64,000 bases of DNA from an uncultured Ruminococcus sp. (lineage in GTDB: Bacteria; Bacillota; Clostridia; Oscillospirales; Ruminococcaceae): contig CANRDT010000001.1 in assembly GCA_947629455.1 (NCBI GenBank), positions 62,001-126,000 on the forward strand. Direction: 5' to 3'. The notes beneath the pieces are model-generated. The model was not told where the DNA came from. It ran no database searches and saw only the letters and a program-made list of their open reading frames with translations. Each line of letters opens with the position of its first letter. Within the stretch, counting starts at the first letter, position 1. Made by a program: the position numbers and the translations under genes. Below, piece after piece: positions 9,589 to 19,237 of this stretch.

Positions 9589-10959
9589 ATGATACATAAA
9601 TTCAAATTAAGAGATCACAATATTCTGCTTGACGTCAACAGCGGAGGGGTACATATTATAGACGATATTACCTACGATCTGCTCGATCATATAAAACCGC
9701 CGTTTGATGATAAATGTCCGCAGGGGGTCATTGAGGAGCTTTCAAAGAATTATCCCGTAGGGGATATAGAGGAATGTTACGGCGAGATAAAAGAGCTTTA
9801 TGATGAAAAGCTGCTATTTACTGAGGACGATTATGAACGCTTTGCGCTGACTTCCGTAGCCTCTCCCATAAAGGCGATGTGCCTGCATATCGCCCACGAC
9901 TGCAATCTTAGGTGCGAATACTGTTTTGCATCTACCGGAGATTTCGGAAAAGGAAGAAAGCTTATGACCTTTGAAACGGGCAGAAAAGCTATTGACTTCC
10001 TTATTAAGCGTTCCGCGGCGAGAAAGTTTCTGGAGCTTGACTTTTTCGGCGGCGAACCTCTTATGAATTTTGATGTAGTAAAGCAGATAGTCGAATATGC
10101 ACGCTCGAGAGAAAAAGAATGCGGCAAGACTTTCCGCTTTACCATAACGACAAACGGAATGCTGCTCGATGATGATAAGATAGATTTTATCAACCGCGAA
10201 ATGTCGAACGTTGTGCTTTCGATAGACGGAAGAAAAGAAGTCAACGACCGTATGAGAAAGCGTGTCAGCGGCAGCGGCAGCTATGACCGTATAGTCGAAA
10301 GATTTAAAAGATTTGTACCTGTCAGAGGGGATAAGGACTATTACGTCAGAGGAACATATACCAAATATAACCTCGATTTCTCAAACGACGTGATGCATCT
10401 GTACGATCTCGGTTTCGATCAGATCTCCGTTGAGCCTGTTATGGCTGAACCGACCGAGCCTTATGCCATTACCGAGGAGGATCTCGACACTATCTTCAAG
10501 GAATATGAGATCCTTTTGGATAAGATACTGAAAGTAAGAGAGCAGGGAGGACATATAAATTTCTTCCACTTTATGCTCGATCTCGATCAGGGTCCCTGCG
10601 CTATCAAGCGTCTGCGCGGCTGCGGCTGCGGAAACGAGTATGTTGCGGTCACTCCCGACGGCGATATATATCCCTGTCATCAGTTTGTAGGTATCGAAGA
10701 ATATAAAATGGGCAATCTTGACGAAGGCACTTTTAATGAGGATATAAAAAACGAGTTTGCGGCGACCCATGTATATTCCAAACCGGAATGCCGCAGCTGC
10801 TGGGCGAAATTCTATTGCAGCGGCGGCTGTAACGCAAATAATTATATTTATGCGGGCGATATACACAACGCGCACAAGCTTTCATGCAGTATACAGAAAA
10901 AGCGGCTGGAATGTGCGATAATGATGCAGGCTCTCAAGCTTATGGATACCGAGGAGTAG
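9589..10959 (+). CDS. scfB: Thioether cross-link-forming SCIFF peptide maturase (radical SAM/SPASM)
   Basis: HIAHDCNLRCEYCFAS CxxxCxxC motif, FFGGEPLMNF, SPASM Cys cluster (CAIKRLRGCGCGNEY, CHQF, CRSCWAKFYCSGGCNANNY). Confidence 0.95.
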   Translation: MIHKFKLRDHNILLDVNSGGVHIIDDITYDLLDHIKPPFDDKCPQGVIEELSKNYPVGDIEECYGEIKELYDEKLLFTEDDYERFALTSVASPIKAMCLHIAHDCNLRCEYCFASTGDFGKGRKLMTFETGRKAIDFLIKRSAARKFLELDFFGGEPLMNFDVVKQIVEYARSREKECGKTFRFTITTNGMLLDDDKIDFINREMSNVVLSIDGRKEVNDRMRKRVSGSGSYDRIVERFKRFVPVRGDKDYYVRGTYTKYNLDFSNDVMHLYDLGFDQISVEPVMAEPTEPYAITEEDLDTIFKEYEILLDKILKVREQGGHINFFHFMLDLDQGPCAIKRLRGCGCGNEYVAVTPDGDIYPCHQFVGIEEYKMGNLDEGTFNEDIKNEFAATHVYSKPECRSCWAKFYCSGGCNANNYIYAGDIHNAHKLSCSIQKKRLECAIMMQALKLMDTEE

Positions 10960-11052
10960 GGGCTTTGCAAGTCGATAATATGACCACGCAGATGGGCATA
11001 TAAACAATATAAACAAAACGTATGGAGTCAGAAAAAATAAGGAGGAAACAAT

Positions 11053-11694
11053 ATGGCAGAAATAATCAATGTAAAGGATCTCGATCTTACGCTGACGAAA
11101 ACGCAGATACTTAAAAACATAAACGTCAGCTTTCAGGAGGGAAAGATCCACGGTCTTATCGGAAGAAACGGTTCGGGAAAAACCATGCTTATGAAGTGCA
11201 TATGCGGCTTTATCAAACCGACTTCCGGAGAAATAACCGTTGACGGAAAACGCGTTGGCAAGGACGTGGACTTTCCGCAGGATATGGGGATAATAATCGA
11301 AACACCGGGATTTATCCCATATTATTCGGGCTACAAGAACTTAAAGCTGCTTGCCGGACTTAACAACAAGATCGGCAAAGAAGAGATCAGAAAAAGTATG
11401 CAGCAGGTCGGACTCGACCCCGATCTTAAACGTCATGTGCGCAAGTATTCCCTTGGTATGCGTCAGCGTCTGGGACTTGCTCAGGCGATAATGGAAGACC
11501 CGAAGATACTTATTCTTGACGAGCCGTTCAACGGTCTTGACAAGGAGGGCGTAGCGGAAATGAGAGAATACCTTATTTCTTTCAGGGAACGCGGCAAGAC
11601 GATACTTATCTGCTCGCATTCTTCCGAGGATATATCCGTTCTGTGTGAGACCGTTCACGAAATGGACAAGGGCGTTATAGAACGCATAAGCTGA
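11053..11694 (+). CDS. ABC transporter ATP-binding protein, no adjacent permease
   Basis: Walker A GRNGSGKT, signature YSLGMRQRLGLAQA, Walker B ILILDEPFNGLD; SD AAGGAGG. Confidence 0.95.
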   Translation: MAEIINVKDLDLTLTKTQILKNINVSFQEGKIHGLIGRNGSGKTMLMKCICGFIKPTSGEITVDGKRVGKDVDFPQDMGIIIETPGFIPYYSGYKNLKLLAGLNNKIGKEEIRKSMQQVGLDPDLKRHVRKYSLGMRQRLGLAQAIMEDPKILILDEPFNGLDKEGVAEMREYLISFRERGKTILICSHSSEDISVLCETVHEMDKGVIERIS

Positions 11695-11706
11695 AAATAA
11701 TAAAGC

Positions 11707-11742
11707 AAAAGCCGACATCTCTTTGGAGGTATCGGCTTTTTT
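11707..11742. terminator. Bidirectional terminator between convergent genes
   Basis: AAAAGCCGA...TCGGCTTTTTT with A tract upstream and T tract downstream. Confidence 0.85.
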
Positions 11743-11758
11743 GTGTTTACATCTAATA

Positions 11759-14560
11759 TCAGTACAGATTATATACCCACGTCGCCGTGAATCTTCCTGC
11801 GGCGGACAGCCTGTTAAAGACTACATTTTCAGACAGACGTTCAAGAGCCTTGCGGCAGGCGTCCGATTCGTCGTCGGTCAGTTGTTTTCCGCTCAGGAAC
11901 GCCTCTACAGCCGAATTGGTGACAAGCATAATATCCTCCTCGGAGATATTTATGCCTTTTTCATTGCATTGCTTTATAAGCTCCTCGGCAGCCTGCAGGT
12001 CGGTTATGTTTTGTCTGCTCGAAACCGAAAGGAGCGACAGATATTTCAGATAATATTTGTAGATCGACTTGACCGCCTCGCTGTTGTCTGCGTTTTCTAT
12101 GCTTTTTTTCATTGCGGCAAGTGCGCTCTTACGGCGTATAATAACTACTGCCGCGATCACCAACAATCCTGCCGCATATGCAAGCGCGGTATAGACCGCA
12201 GTATTTTTGAATGTTGTGCCATAACCGCCAGAGCCGCCCGAATTGCCTTTGCCGCCCGAAGCGCCTGAACCTCCTCCTGAGCCTGCCGAAGTCGCTGCGT
12301 GTGCCGACGGTCGGGAGGAACTGTCGCTTTCACTTACGGACGAAGTATCCGTATCGGAAGATACACTGCTGCTGTCTGTATCGGATACGCTGCTCTCGCC
12401 GGACTCTGAGCTGCCAAAGCCGCTCTCTGAGGTATTGTGCGAAGAATCTTCATTAGGCGCAGCGGAAGAGGAGTTATCGTCCGAAATGTGAGATGAATCG
12501 TCCGCCGCCGCGCTCTGAGGGTGCAGCTCTCTGTCGGTAAGATTCGGATTTGCGTTATTGTAGCCGGGAGTAAATTCGCAGGGTACCCAGCCGACGTTTT
12601 CTATAAATATTTCACACCATGCGTGTGCGGCTCTGTCGCTAACCGTGGCAGTGCCGTAGCTGCTGTTTATGTCGTGGACGAACTGCGAGGGCTGGACCAC
12701 ATACCCCTCGACAAATCTTGCAGGGTAGCCGAACATACGCATAAGCATTACTCCGGCGGAGGCGAAATAGGAGCAGTAGCCCTCTTTCTGCTCGGTGAGG
12801 AAATAGTCGATGAAATCTTCGCCTGACGGAGTTTTTCCCGGCGAAAGATCATAGGTGTAATTGTCGGAAAAATAGTCCGAGACCGCGCTGATTATCTCCG
12901 AGGGGTCGGAAACTTCGGAGTAATCCGATACGGAATAGCCGAGGTAGTTGTCGGCGATATTGTCAAACGCCTCATCGAGCGCGTCAGAACGCTCGTATTT
13001 CATATAGTTTTCTCTTACAAAATCGGTGTAAAGACCTTTATAATTGACGTGGAAAGTATAACCGTTGCCTGCAAGAGCGGAGATAATGCCGTTCCACGAC
13101 GGCGACAGCCATTCGATATCGCGGTAGGTGAGCTTGTATTCTTTCTTGCGCAGAGAAACATACGATTCCGGCTGCGGCAGCATACGATCGTCGCCGCTGT
13201 TTGAATCGCTGGAATAGTATGTCATATACGGCGCATAGACGAATTTTTTGCTTGCGCCTACTACCTTTACTTCGATAGTGCTGTCCTCGATAGAAAGACC
13301 GTCCTGCAAAGCTCCTGACTCGATAACAAGATCGCTGAGTAGATAATTGTAATCCTGCGGACAGCAGCCGTTATCGGTAAATATCTTTAATCTTTCGTCG
13401 CTGCCGCTTACCTCCTCGAGCTCCGTCCAGCTGTTGTCGGTATAATTGCCTGCGACATAGCCGCGCAGATACATAACGGTTTGGGGAACTTTTGCAGATA
13501 CTTTCAGCGCAGTCGAGCCGTTAAAGCTGATACTGTCGGTGCGTCCGAGCAAGCCGCCGTTTATTCCGCCGACAGTTTTTACCTTGAAAATGTTAAGTCC
13601 GCCCTCATAATCCTCGAGCATATTTGAGATACTGTTCATTGAGAAGTTGCTGACCGCGTCGGAAATATCCGAGCGCATCTGCTTGAATTCCCTCGGCCTG
13701 ACAAATCCCGTCACGGAAGAAAATATCATAGCCGCCGAAAAGATAAGCACGCACAATATCGCCATTGCACGGGCGTAGGTGGCAAAGAAACGTTTCTTGA
13801 TCTTATCAGATGTAAGATAATATGCTGATCTGCGCCTGTGTATGGCAAAGGTGTTGTTTCTGCCGGCTTTATTGGTAGTATGGTTGATGATGTGGAGAGA
13901 AAGCACCATTATCCAGCAAATAACAAGCCCGATGATAGTCCACGAGCTTGTTTCCCAGCCCCAGTAAAGTCCAAGCTCCATAAAAGGAAAGGTTGCCACG
14001 AAAAGCAGCGGAAAATCTATCCTGAAAATGCATGAAAGACACACAAGAAGAGTAACGACAGTCGCCACGATGACCAGAAAGCAGCTTGCGCAGTAAAGCA
14101 GGTCTATCTCAGGGTCGGAGGCATACGCTGCAAGTTTTGAGCCTAACAGGGAATTGACCTGATCTGCGCGTCTTGTGTACCAGTCCACGATAACATAGAA
14201 TCCGACCCTGACGGCATTCAGAAACGGGATAAGTATCAGGATATGGATAGCAAGATATATCCAGCCGATAAGCCTTAGTATCCCTTTGCCGGCGAATATC
14301 AGAGTAAGCGCTGCGGCAAGCAATGTCGAAAAGATGAGCGGTTCTGACAAAAGCTCCGTACAGCCGAGAAACTGACATATCATACTCATCGTGCAGGTTA
14401 TCGAGATCAGTGAGATAAGTATCTGCACCGGCAGGAAATAATTACTGTTAAGCTTGTCTGCGGCTGAAAAAGCAATATCTCCTCCGATAGCTATCCCGTT
14501 GCCGCTGATTATACCGTCGTCGGTATATATTCTTTTATTCTTGATTTTTTTATTTTTCAT
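11759..14560 (-). CDS. Membrane protein with transglutaminase-like domain (TgpA-like)
   Basis: Multiple N-terminal TM segments, transglutaminase core EGYCSYFASAGVMLMRMFGYPARFVEGYV...AHAWCEIFIENVGWVPCEFTPGY, Ser/Gly-rich linker, C-terminal TM. Confidence 0.9.
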   Translation of the reverse strand: MKNKKIKNKRIYTDDGIISGNGIAIGGDIAFSAADKLNSNYFLPVQILISLISITCTMSMICQFLGCTELLSEPLIFSTLLAAALTLIFAGKGILRLIGWIYLAIHILILIPFLNAVRVGFYVIVDWYTRRADQVNSLLGSKLAAYASDPEIDLLYCASCFLVIVATVVTLLVCLSCIFRIDFPLLFVATFPFMELGLYWGWETSSWTIIGLVICWIMVLSLHIINHTTNKAGRNNTFAIHRRRSAYYLTSDKIKKRFFATYARAMAILCVLIFSAAMIFSSVTGFVRPREFKQMRSDISDAVSNFSMNSISNMLEDYEGGLNIFKVKTVGGINGGLLGRTDSISFNGSTALKVSAKVPQTVMYLRGYVAGNYTDNSWTELEEVSGSDERLKIFTDNGCCPQDYNYLLSDLVIESGALQDGLSIEDSTIEVKVVGASKKFVYAPYMTYYSSDSNSGDDRMLPQPESYVSLRKKEYKLTYRDIEWLSPSWNGIISALAGNGYTFHVNYKGLYTDFVRENYMKYERSDALDEAFDNIADNYLGYSVSDYSEVSDPSEIISAVSDYFSDNYTYDLSPGKTPSGEDFIDYFLTEQKEGYCSYFASAGVMLMRMFGYPARFVEGYVVQPSQFVHDINSSYGTATVSDRAAHAWCEIFIENVGWVPCEFTPGYNNANPNLTDRELHPQSAAADDSSHISDDNSSSAAPNEDSSHNTSESGFGSSESGESSVSDTDSSSVSSDTDTSSVSESDSSSRPSAHAATSAGSGGGSGASGGKGNSGGSGGYGTTFKNTAVYTALAYAAGLLVIAAVVIIRRKSALAAMKKSIENADNSEAVKSIYKYYLKYLSLLSVSSRQNITDLQAAEELIKQCNEKGINISEEDIMLVTNSAVEAFLSGKQLTDDESDACRKALERLSENVVFNRLSAAGRFTATWVYNLY

Positions 14561-14578
14561 AATGCTGTCACCCAGGAT

Positions 14579-15772
14579 CTACAGGTATATATCCTGCATA
14601 CACTCCGCGATAGCGCCCGTCTGTACGGGTACTACCGAGCAGCGTTCATCAATTTCAAAAGGCATATCCGCATTCTTATCCGCAGAAAGAACGGTTATTC
14701 TCGGCGCACTGTTTATCTGAGGAAGCACCGCCGATTTTTTCTCGTCAAGCGACGCCGTTATTATCAGGATATGACCGTATTTTACACGTTCGTCCTCCGC
14801 CGCAAGACGATAGACTATGCTTTCTCCTCCGAGCGGAGTTTCAAGCAGGCGTGAGATCATAAGCGTATAATCTTCAATATCGCCGATCATTTCATGCTCC
14901 GCAGTCTGCATCTTTGGATCAAACCACACCGTCCTGTGCGGGCATTGATTTTCAAGCAATCTCATAGATACGGACGCCGCACATTCCATAATAAGATCAT
15001 AGCAGTCGGGAAGATCGGCGCCGCCGTTTTTCAAAGGTATATCGAGATCGACCGCGATAAGCACGGAATTTGCCACGGGCAGCGAATAATCCTTGACCAT
15101 AGTCTTATCCTGTTTCGCCGTAAGTTTCCAGTGTATGCGGCTTATCTTATCCCCCTCGACATACTCGTGTATATCAAATATTTCCGAGGGGTCGTCGCCT
15201 TTTTTCGTTTTGGAGTATACGTCCGTTTCAAGACCCATTTCCGAGTAATTCATAACGGGATTTTCAAGCTCGGTATAATCGGGAAAGACTGTTACCATAG
15301 TTTCAAGCTGCGGCGAGGTATCGTTTTTGAATTTCTTCGTCCTGAAAAACAGTTTAAGCATATCGTTTATACGGACGGATTCTATCCTCATCTTCAAAGC
15401 GCCGTAATGCTTTGAAGATACCGATACCGTAAGATACTGGACGTTTTTCGGAAACAGGGGAGTATTCACCGTGAAATACTCGGCTTTCTTATCCAGCCGC
15501 ATATAATAGGATATTTTTATCATACAGTTCGGAACGGGTATCCTCAGCGGATTTTCGATCTTTACAGTCACGCCCGTCTTGTCATACCGCCCTGCCGTCT
15601 GCACAGCCTGCACAAATCCGATCTTCAGTCTGCGCTTGCATAAGCTCAGCAGAACATTAAGCGCGACGGGCAGAAGGAGCATAAAGCTGAACAGATAAAA
15701 TGAAAAAACGCCCTCGTACAGAATATAAAAAAGCAGTGAAACGATCAGCAGAATAAAATAAAGTACCGCCAT
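14579..15772 (-). CDS. DUF58 domain protein
   Basis: YVEGDKISRIHWKLTAKQDKTMVKDY signature; between MoxR and transglutaminase genes. Confidence 0.9.
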   Translation of the reverse strand: MAVLYFILLIVSLLFYILYEGVFSFYLFSFMLLLPVALNVLLSLCKRRLKIGFVQAVQTAGRYDKTGVTVKIENPLRIPVPNCMIKISYYMRLDKKAEYFTVNTPLFPKNVQYLTVSVSSKHYGALKMRIESVRINDMLKLFFRTKKFKNDTSPQLETMVTVFPDYTELENPVMNYSEMGLETDVYSKTKKGDDPSEIFDIHEYVEGDKISRIHWKLTAKQDKTMVKDYSLPVANSVLIAVDLDIPLKNGGADLPDCYDLIMECAASVSMRLLENQCPHRTVWFDPKMQTAEHEMIGDIEDYTLMISRLLETPLGGESIVYRLAAEDERVKYGHILIITASLDEKKSAVLPQINSAPRITVLSADKNADMPFEIDERCSVVPVQTGAIAECMQDIYL

Positions 15773-15780
15773 AGCCGCAC

Positions 15781-16749
15781 CTATTTTTTTATCTTTGGTA
15801 TCGAAACGGTATCAAGCACATTTTTCAGCACCTGAGTACTATCCATACCATTCACCTTTGCCTTGGGACTTAAAAGTATCCTGTGCGCCGAAACGTCGTA
15901 GAACGTATAGATAACATCGTCGGGAATGACATAGTCCCTGCCCTTCAGCATTGCGGTCGCCTTTGTCATTTTCAGCAAAGCGATCGCACCTCTCGGAGAA
16001 AGTCCAAGCTTTAAATACTGATCCTTTCTCGTCGCGTCGGCAAGTCTGGCTATGTATTCAAAGACCTCGGGCGCTACGAAAATATCCTCTATTATCCTCC
16101 TCGCCTCGATAAGCTCCGCCGCCGTCACGACAGGCTGTACGGTGTCTACCGTGACGCGGTTCTGTTTGGAGCGCAGCATTTCTATTTCGTTTTCCATACT
16201 CGGATAACCCATAGTGAGCCTTACTATAAATCTGTCCATCTGCGATTCGGGGAGCATCTGCGTTCCTATCGAACCGATAGGATTCTGCGTGGCGATCACT
16301 ATATAAGGGTCGGGCGTATTATACGTCTTGCCGTCAACGGTGACTTTGCCCTCCTCCATTACTTCAAGCAGCGCGGACTGCGTTTTTGAAGATGTCCTGT
16401 TTATCTCGTCCGCCAGAAAAAGGTTCGTCATAGCAGCGCCCTGCTTGTACTCAAAGTTACCCGTATCTTTATTTAGTACGGTAAATCCGGTCACGTCCGT
16501 AGGAAGTACGTCGGGAGTAAACTGTAAACGTTTATAGTCAAGTGATAAAGCCTTTGACAGCGCAAGAGCAAGAGTAGTTTTTCCCACGCCGGGAATATCC
16601 TCGATAAGTATATGCCCTCCTGCCAGAATAGCAAGAAGTACCTTTATGATTATTTCGTCCTTGCCGATAATGACTTTCTTGACTTCGTTGATAACGTCCT
16701 GCGACAATTTCAGGACATGGATCTGTTCATTCGTCAGATTGGTTGCCAT
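15781..16749 (-). CDS. MoxR family AAA+ ATPase
   Basis: GGHILIEDIPGVGKTTLALALSKAL, FLADEINRTSSKTQSALLEVMEE, ATQNPIGSIGTQMLPESQMDRF. Confidence 0.95.
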   Translation of the reverse strand: MATNLTNEQIHVLKLSQDVINEVKKVIIGKDEIIIKVLLAILAGGHILIEDIPGVGKTTLALALSKALSLDYKRLQFTPDVLPTDVTGFTVLNKDTGNFEYKQGAAMTNLFLADEINRTSSKTQSALLEVMEEGKVTVDGKTYNTPDPYIVIATQNPIGSIGTQMLPESQMDRFIVRLTMGYPSMENEIEMLRSKQNRVTVDTVQPVVTAAELIEARRIIEDIFVAPEVFEYIARLADATRKDQYLKLGLSPRGAIALLKMTKATAMLKGRDYVIPDDVIYTFYDVSAHRILLSPKAKVNGMDSTQVLKNVLDTVSIPKIKK

Positions 16750-16802
16750 TTCAATCTCCTTTGCTTTTTCTTTATTTGACGGCGCACACAGCCGCCTATA
16801 TT

Positions 16803-16831
16803 ATAATAACACACTTATTTATATTTTTCAA
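16803..16831 (-). promoter_or_regulatory. Sigma-A type promoter of the moxR operon
   Basis: Minus strand TTGAAA, 17-nt spacer, TATTAT. Confidence 0.65.
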
Positions 16832-16932
16832 GAGTTTTTGAAATAAACCCACGGAAATCAATATTATGAGAGTATTTTTTTCGGATAATTATAGTCCTTT
16901 GAAGCCGTAAGCTTTTTTTGCTATCTTCCTAC

Positions 16933-16985
16933 GCCGCAAGCGGCAGAGCCCCTCGACCCCGCCAGCCTTTTAAGGAAAAGGCTGG
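16933..16985. repeat. Intergenic double-palindrome element (candidate dispersed repeat)
   Basis: GCCGC-AA-GCGGC at 16933-16944 and CCAGCCTTTT-AAGG-AAAAGGCTGG at 16962-16985. Confidence 0.5.
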
Positions 16986-17213
16986 AGCGAAAACTTTTTA
17001 ATTTTCCCCCTACTTATCAACCAATTTGCGTATCGAAAATCAAAATGCAAAACAGCCGGACAAAAGCGTCACCGCATTTCGGCAAACGGTCGTTCTATAT
17101 TCTGATCTTTTATAATATCCCGACATCTTTTAAATTGCGCCGTCAGTAATATAAATGCCCGATACGGCATAGATATGAAATATGGACAACGCTTGAAGAA
17201 AGGAAAACACAGC

Positions 17214-18158
17214 ATGGAAAAAACAATTGTAAAGCTTGAGTACTGCCTGCCGCTGCTTTCCGCAAAAATAAAAGACGCAGTAATGAATATTTCCGATATG
17301 GAGCGCATAAGAATACAGGAAATTCGCCTGCGGCTGAACAGATACCTTACCGCGGTGCTGTTCGGTAAGGAATATTTCGTCACGCCGTCTGGCAGACTTA
17401 TGAACGCTCCGACAGGTTCTGTGGAGATCGCCGCCGAGGATATAGAATTTACTTTCAGACAGGCTTTCCAGAACTCGATACACAGCTTTCACCGCGAAGT
17501 GACGCAGGGATTTATCACCTGCACAGGAGGGAACAGAGTGGGATTCTGCGGAACTGCCGTGCTTTCGCAGGACAGAGAACTTTCGGTGGAAAACGTAAAA
17601 TACATATCCTCCCTCAATATCCGCATAGCAAGAGAAGTTCGCGGCTGCAGCAGTGAAATATACGAAAGAGCCTTTTGCGAGGGTATCTCATCGCTTATCA
17701 TAGCAGGCGCGCCGGCAAGCGGAAAGACGACCGTACTGAGAGATCTTTGCAGCAGGCTCGGTGCAAGATACAGAATATCCCTTATTGACGAAAGAAACGA
17801 ACTTTCTGCCACGGTAAACGGCAGAGCGGGGAGCGACGTAGGCATACTTACCGATGTGTTTGATTCATATTCAAGATACGACGGCATAATGACCGCTGTC
17901 AGAGTGATGTCGCCCGAAATACTCGTATGCGACGAAATAGGCTCAAAAGATGATCTTAAAGCGCTTGAATACGCCCTTAACTCGGGAGTAAAGCTGATAG
18001 TTACCTGTCACGCTCCCGATATTGCACAGCTTAAAAAGCGCACGGTGATCTCACGGCTGATAAAATCGGGCGCATTTGACAATGCGGTATTTCTCGGCAC
18101 GGGATCAATGTGCGGACGTATGACTTCTTTCTATCGGCTGGGTGATAAGAATGATTAA
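17214..18158 (+). CDS. spoIIIAA: Stage III sporulation protein AA
   Basis: Walker A IAGAPASGKTTVLRDL, SLIDERNELSA, MSPEILVCDEIGSKDD; start 17214 follows an AAAGGA SD (ORF track gives 17175). Confidence 0.93.
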   Translation: MEKTIVKLEYCLPLLSAKIKDAVMNISDMERIRIQEIRLRLNRYLTAVLFGKEYFVTPSGRLMNAPTGSVEIAAEDIEFTFRQAFQNSIHSFHREVTQGFITCTGGNRVGFCGTAVLSQDRELSVENVKYISSLNIRIAREVRGCSSEIYERAFCEGISSLIIAGAPASGKTTVLRDLCSRLGARYRISLIDERNELSATVNGRAGSDVGILTDVFDSYSRYDGIMTAVRVMSPEILVCDEIGSKDDLKALEYALNSGVKLIVTCHAPDIAQLKKRTVISRLIKSGAFDNAVFLGTGSMCGRMTSFYRLGDKND

Positions 18159-18642
18159 ATTTGCAGGACTTGCAGCGCTGATATTGTCGTGCAGTCTTAT
18201 GGGATTTTCCGCTGCCGCCCGATGCCGAAAACACTGCGCGGCTCTTTCGGCAGTCACTGAAATGCTTGCACGCTGTCGGATAATGCTTAAATACAGCCTC
18301 TGCACGGTAGCGGAGCTTGTCGGTTCGCTTATGGACTGCCGACTGTTCAGGCTTATGGAGTTTGATATGCCTGCTGAAAAGTCGCAGCTGCCCGATACTC
18401 TTGCAGAGCGCGTAGGCAGCGGCGGACTTGTTCTTGACGAGGAGGAAAGAGAAAAGCTGAGGGAGTTTTTTTGCACTCTCGGCACTACCGATCTTGACGG
18501 ACAGCTTTCCTCGCTGGAATACTACAGCGCGTATTTTTCAGACAGGTATTCCGCCGTTGGGCAGGAAAGTCTGTCAAAGTGCAGGCTTTACAGATCTATG
18601 GGCATACTTGCAGGAGTGTTTGTAGCTGTTATTCTTATTTGA
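18151..18642 (+). CDS. spoIIIAB: Stage III sporulation protein AB
   Basis: N-terminal TM, position in operon, C-terminal TM, LGTTDLDGQ motif. Confidence 0.88.
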   Translation: MIKFAGLAALILSCSLMGFSAAARCRKHCAALSAVTEMLARCRIMLKYSLCTVAELVGSLMDCRLFRLMEFDMPAEKSQLPDTLAERVGSGGLVLDEEEREKLREFFCTLGTTDLDGQLSSLEYYSAYFSDRYSAVGQESLSKCRLYRSMGILAGVFVAVILI

Positions 18643-18653
18643 GGAGCGTCTGT

Positions 18654-18851
18654 ATGGAAGTTGACCTGATTTTCAAAATCGCGGCTATAGGGATAATCGT
18701 TGCCGTGCTGAATCAGCTGCTCAAAAGAGCCGAACGCGACGAGCAGGCGATGATGACTACTCTCGCGGGACTGATAGTAGTGCTTATGATGATAGTCAAC
18801 GAGATCGGCGACTTGTTTGAAACGATAAAAAGCGTATTCGGATTGTACTGA
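18654..18851 (+). CDS. spoIIIAC: Stage III sporulation protein AC
   Basis: 65 aa MEVDLIFKIAAIGIIVAVLNQLLKRAERDEQAM...; SD GAGGAG. Confidence 0.93.
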   Translation: MEVDLIFKIAAIGIIVAVLNQLLKRAERDEQAMMTTLAGLIVVLMMIVNEIGDLFETIKSVFGLY

Positions 18852-19237
18852 TGGATATTATTGCTATTGCCGCTATGTGTATAACCGCCTGCATTGCCTG
18901 CAAAGCAATAGAGCAGGGGAGCGGCGAAATTAAAACTGTTCTGACGATAGCGGCGGTTATTCTGGTCGGAGCAAAGGCTATCAGCGGATTTGGCGAGGTA
19001 AGCTCGGTCATTCGCGAGCTGTTTTTACAGGCTGAAATGGACGAGCAGTACCTCACTATAATTTTTAAGGGGATAGGTATTTGTTATGTTACTCAGCTTG
19101 CCTGCGACTGCTGCCGCGACTGCGGCGAAAATGCGCTTGCCACTCAGCTTGAACTTGCAGGAAAAGCCGCCATGATAATTATTTCACTGCCGCTTTTCAG
19201 AGCGGTTATAGGAATAGTCGAGGCTCTGCTCATATGA
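18851..19237 (+). CDS. spoIIIAD: Stage III sporulation protein AD
   Basis: Position and sequence (KGIGICYVTQLACDCCRDCGENALATQLELAGK). Confidence 0.93.
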   Translation: MDIIAIAAMCITACIACKAIEQGSGEIKTVLTIAAVILVGAKAISGFGEVSSVIRELFLQAEMDEQYLTIIFKGIGICYVTQLACDCCRDCGENALATQLELAGKAAMIIISLPLFRAVIGIVEALLI

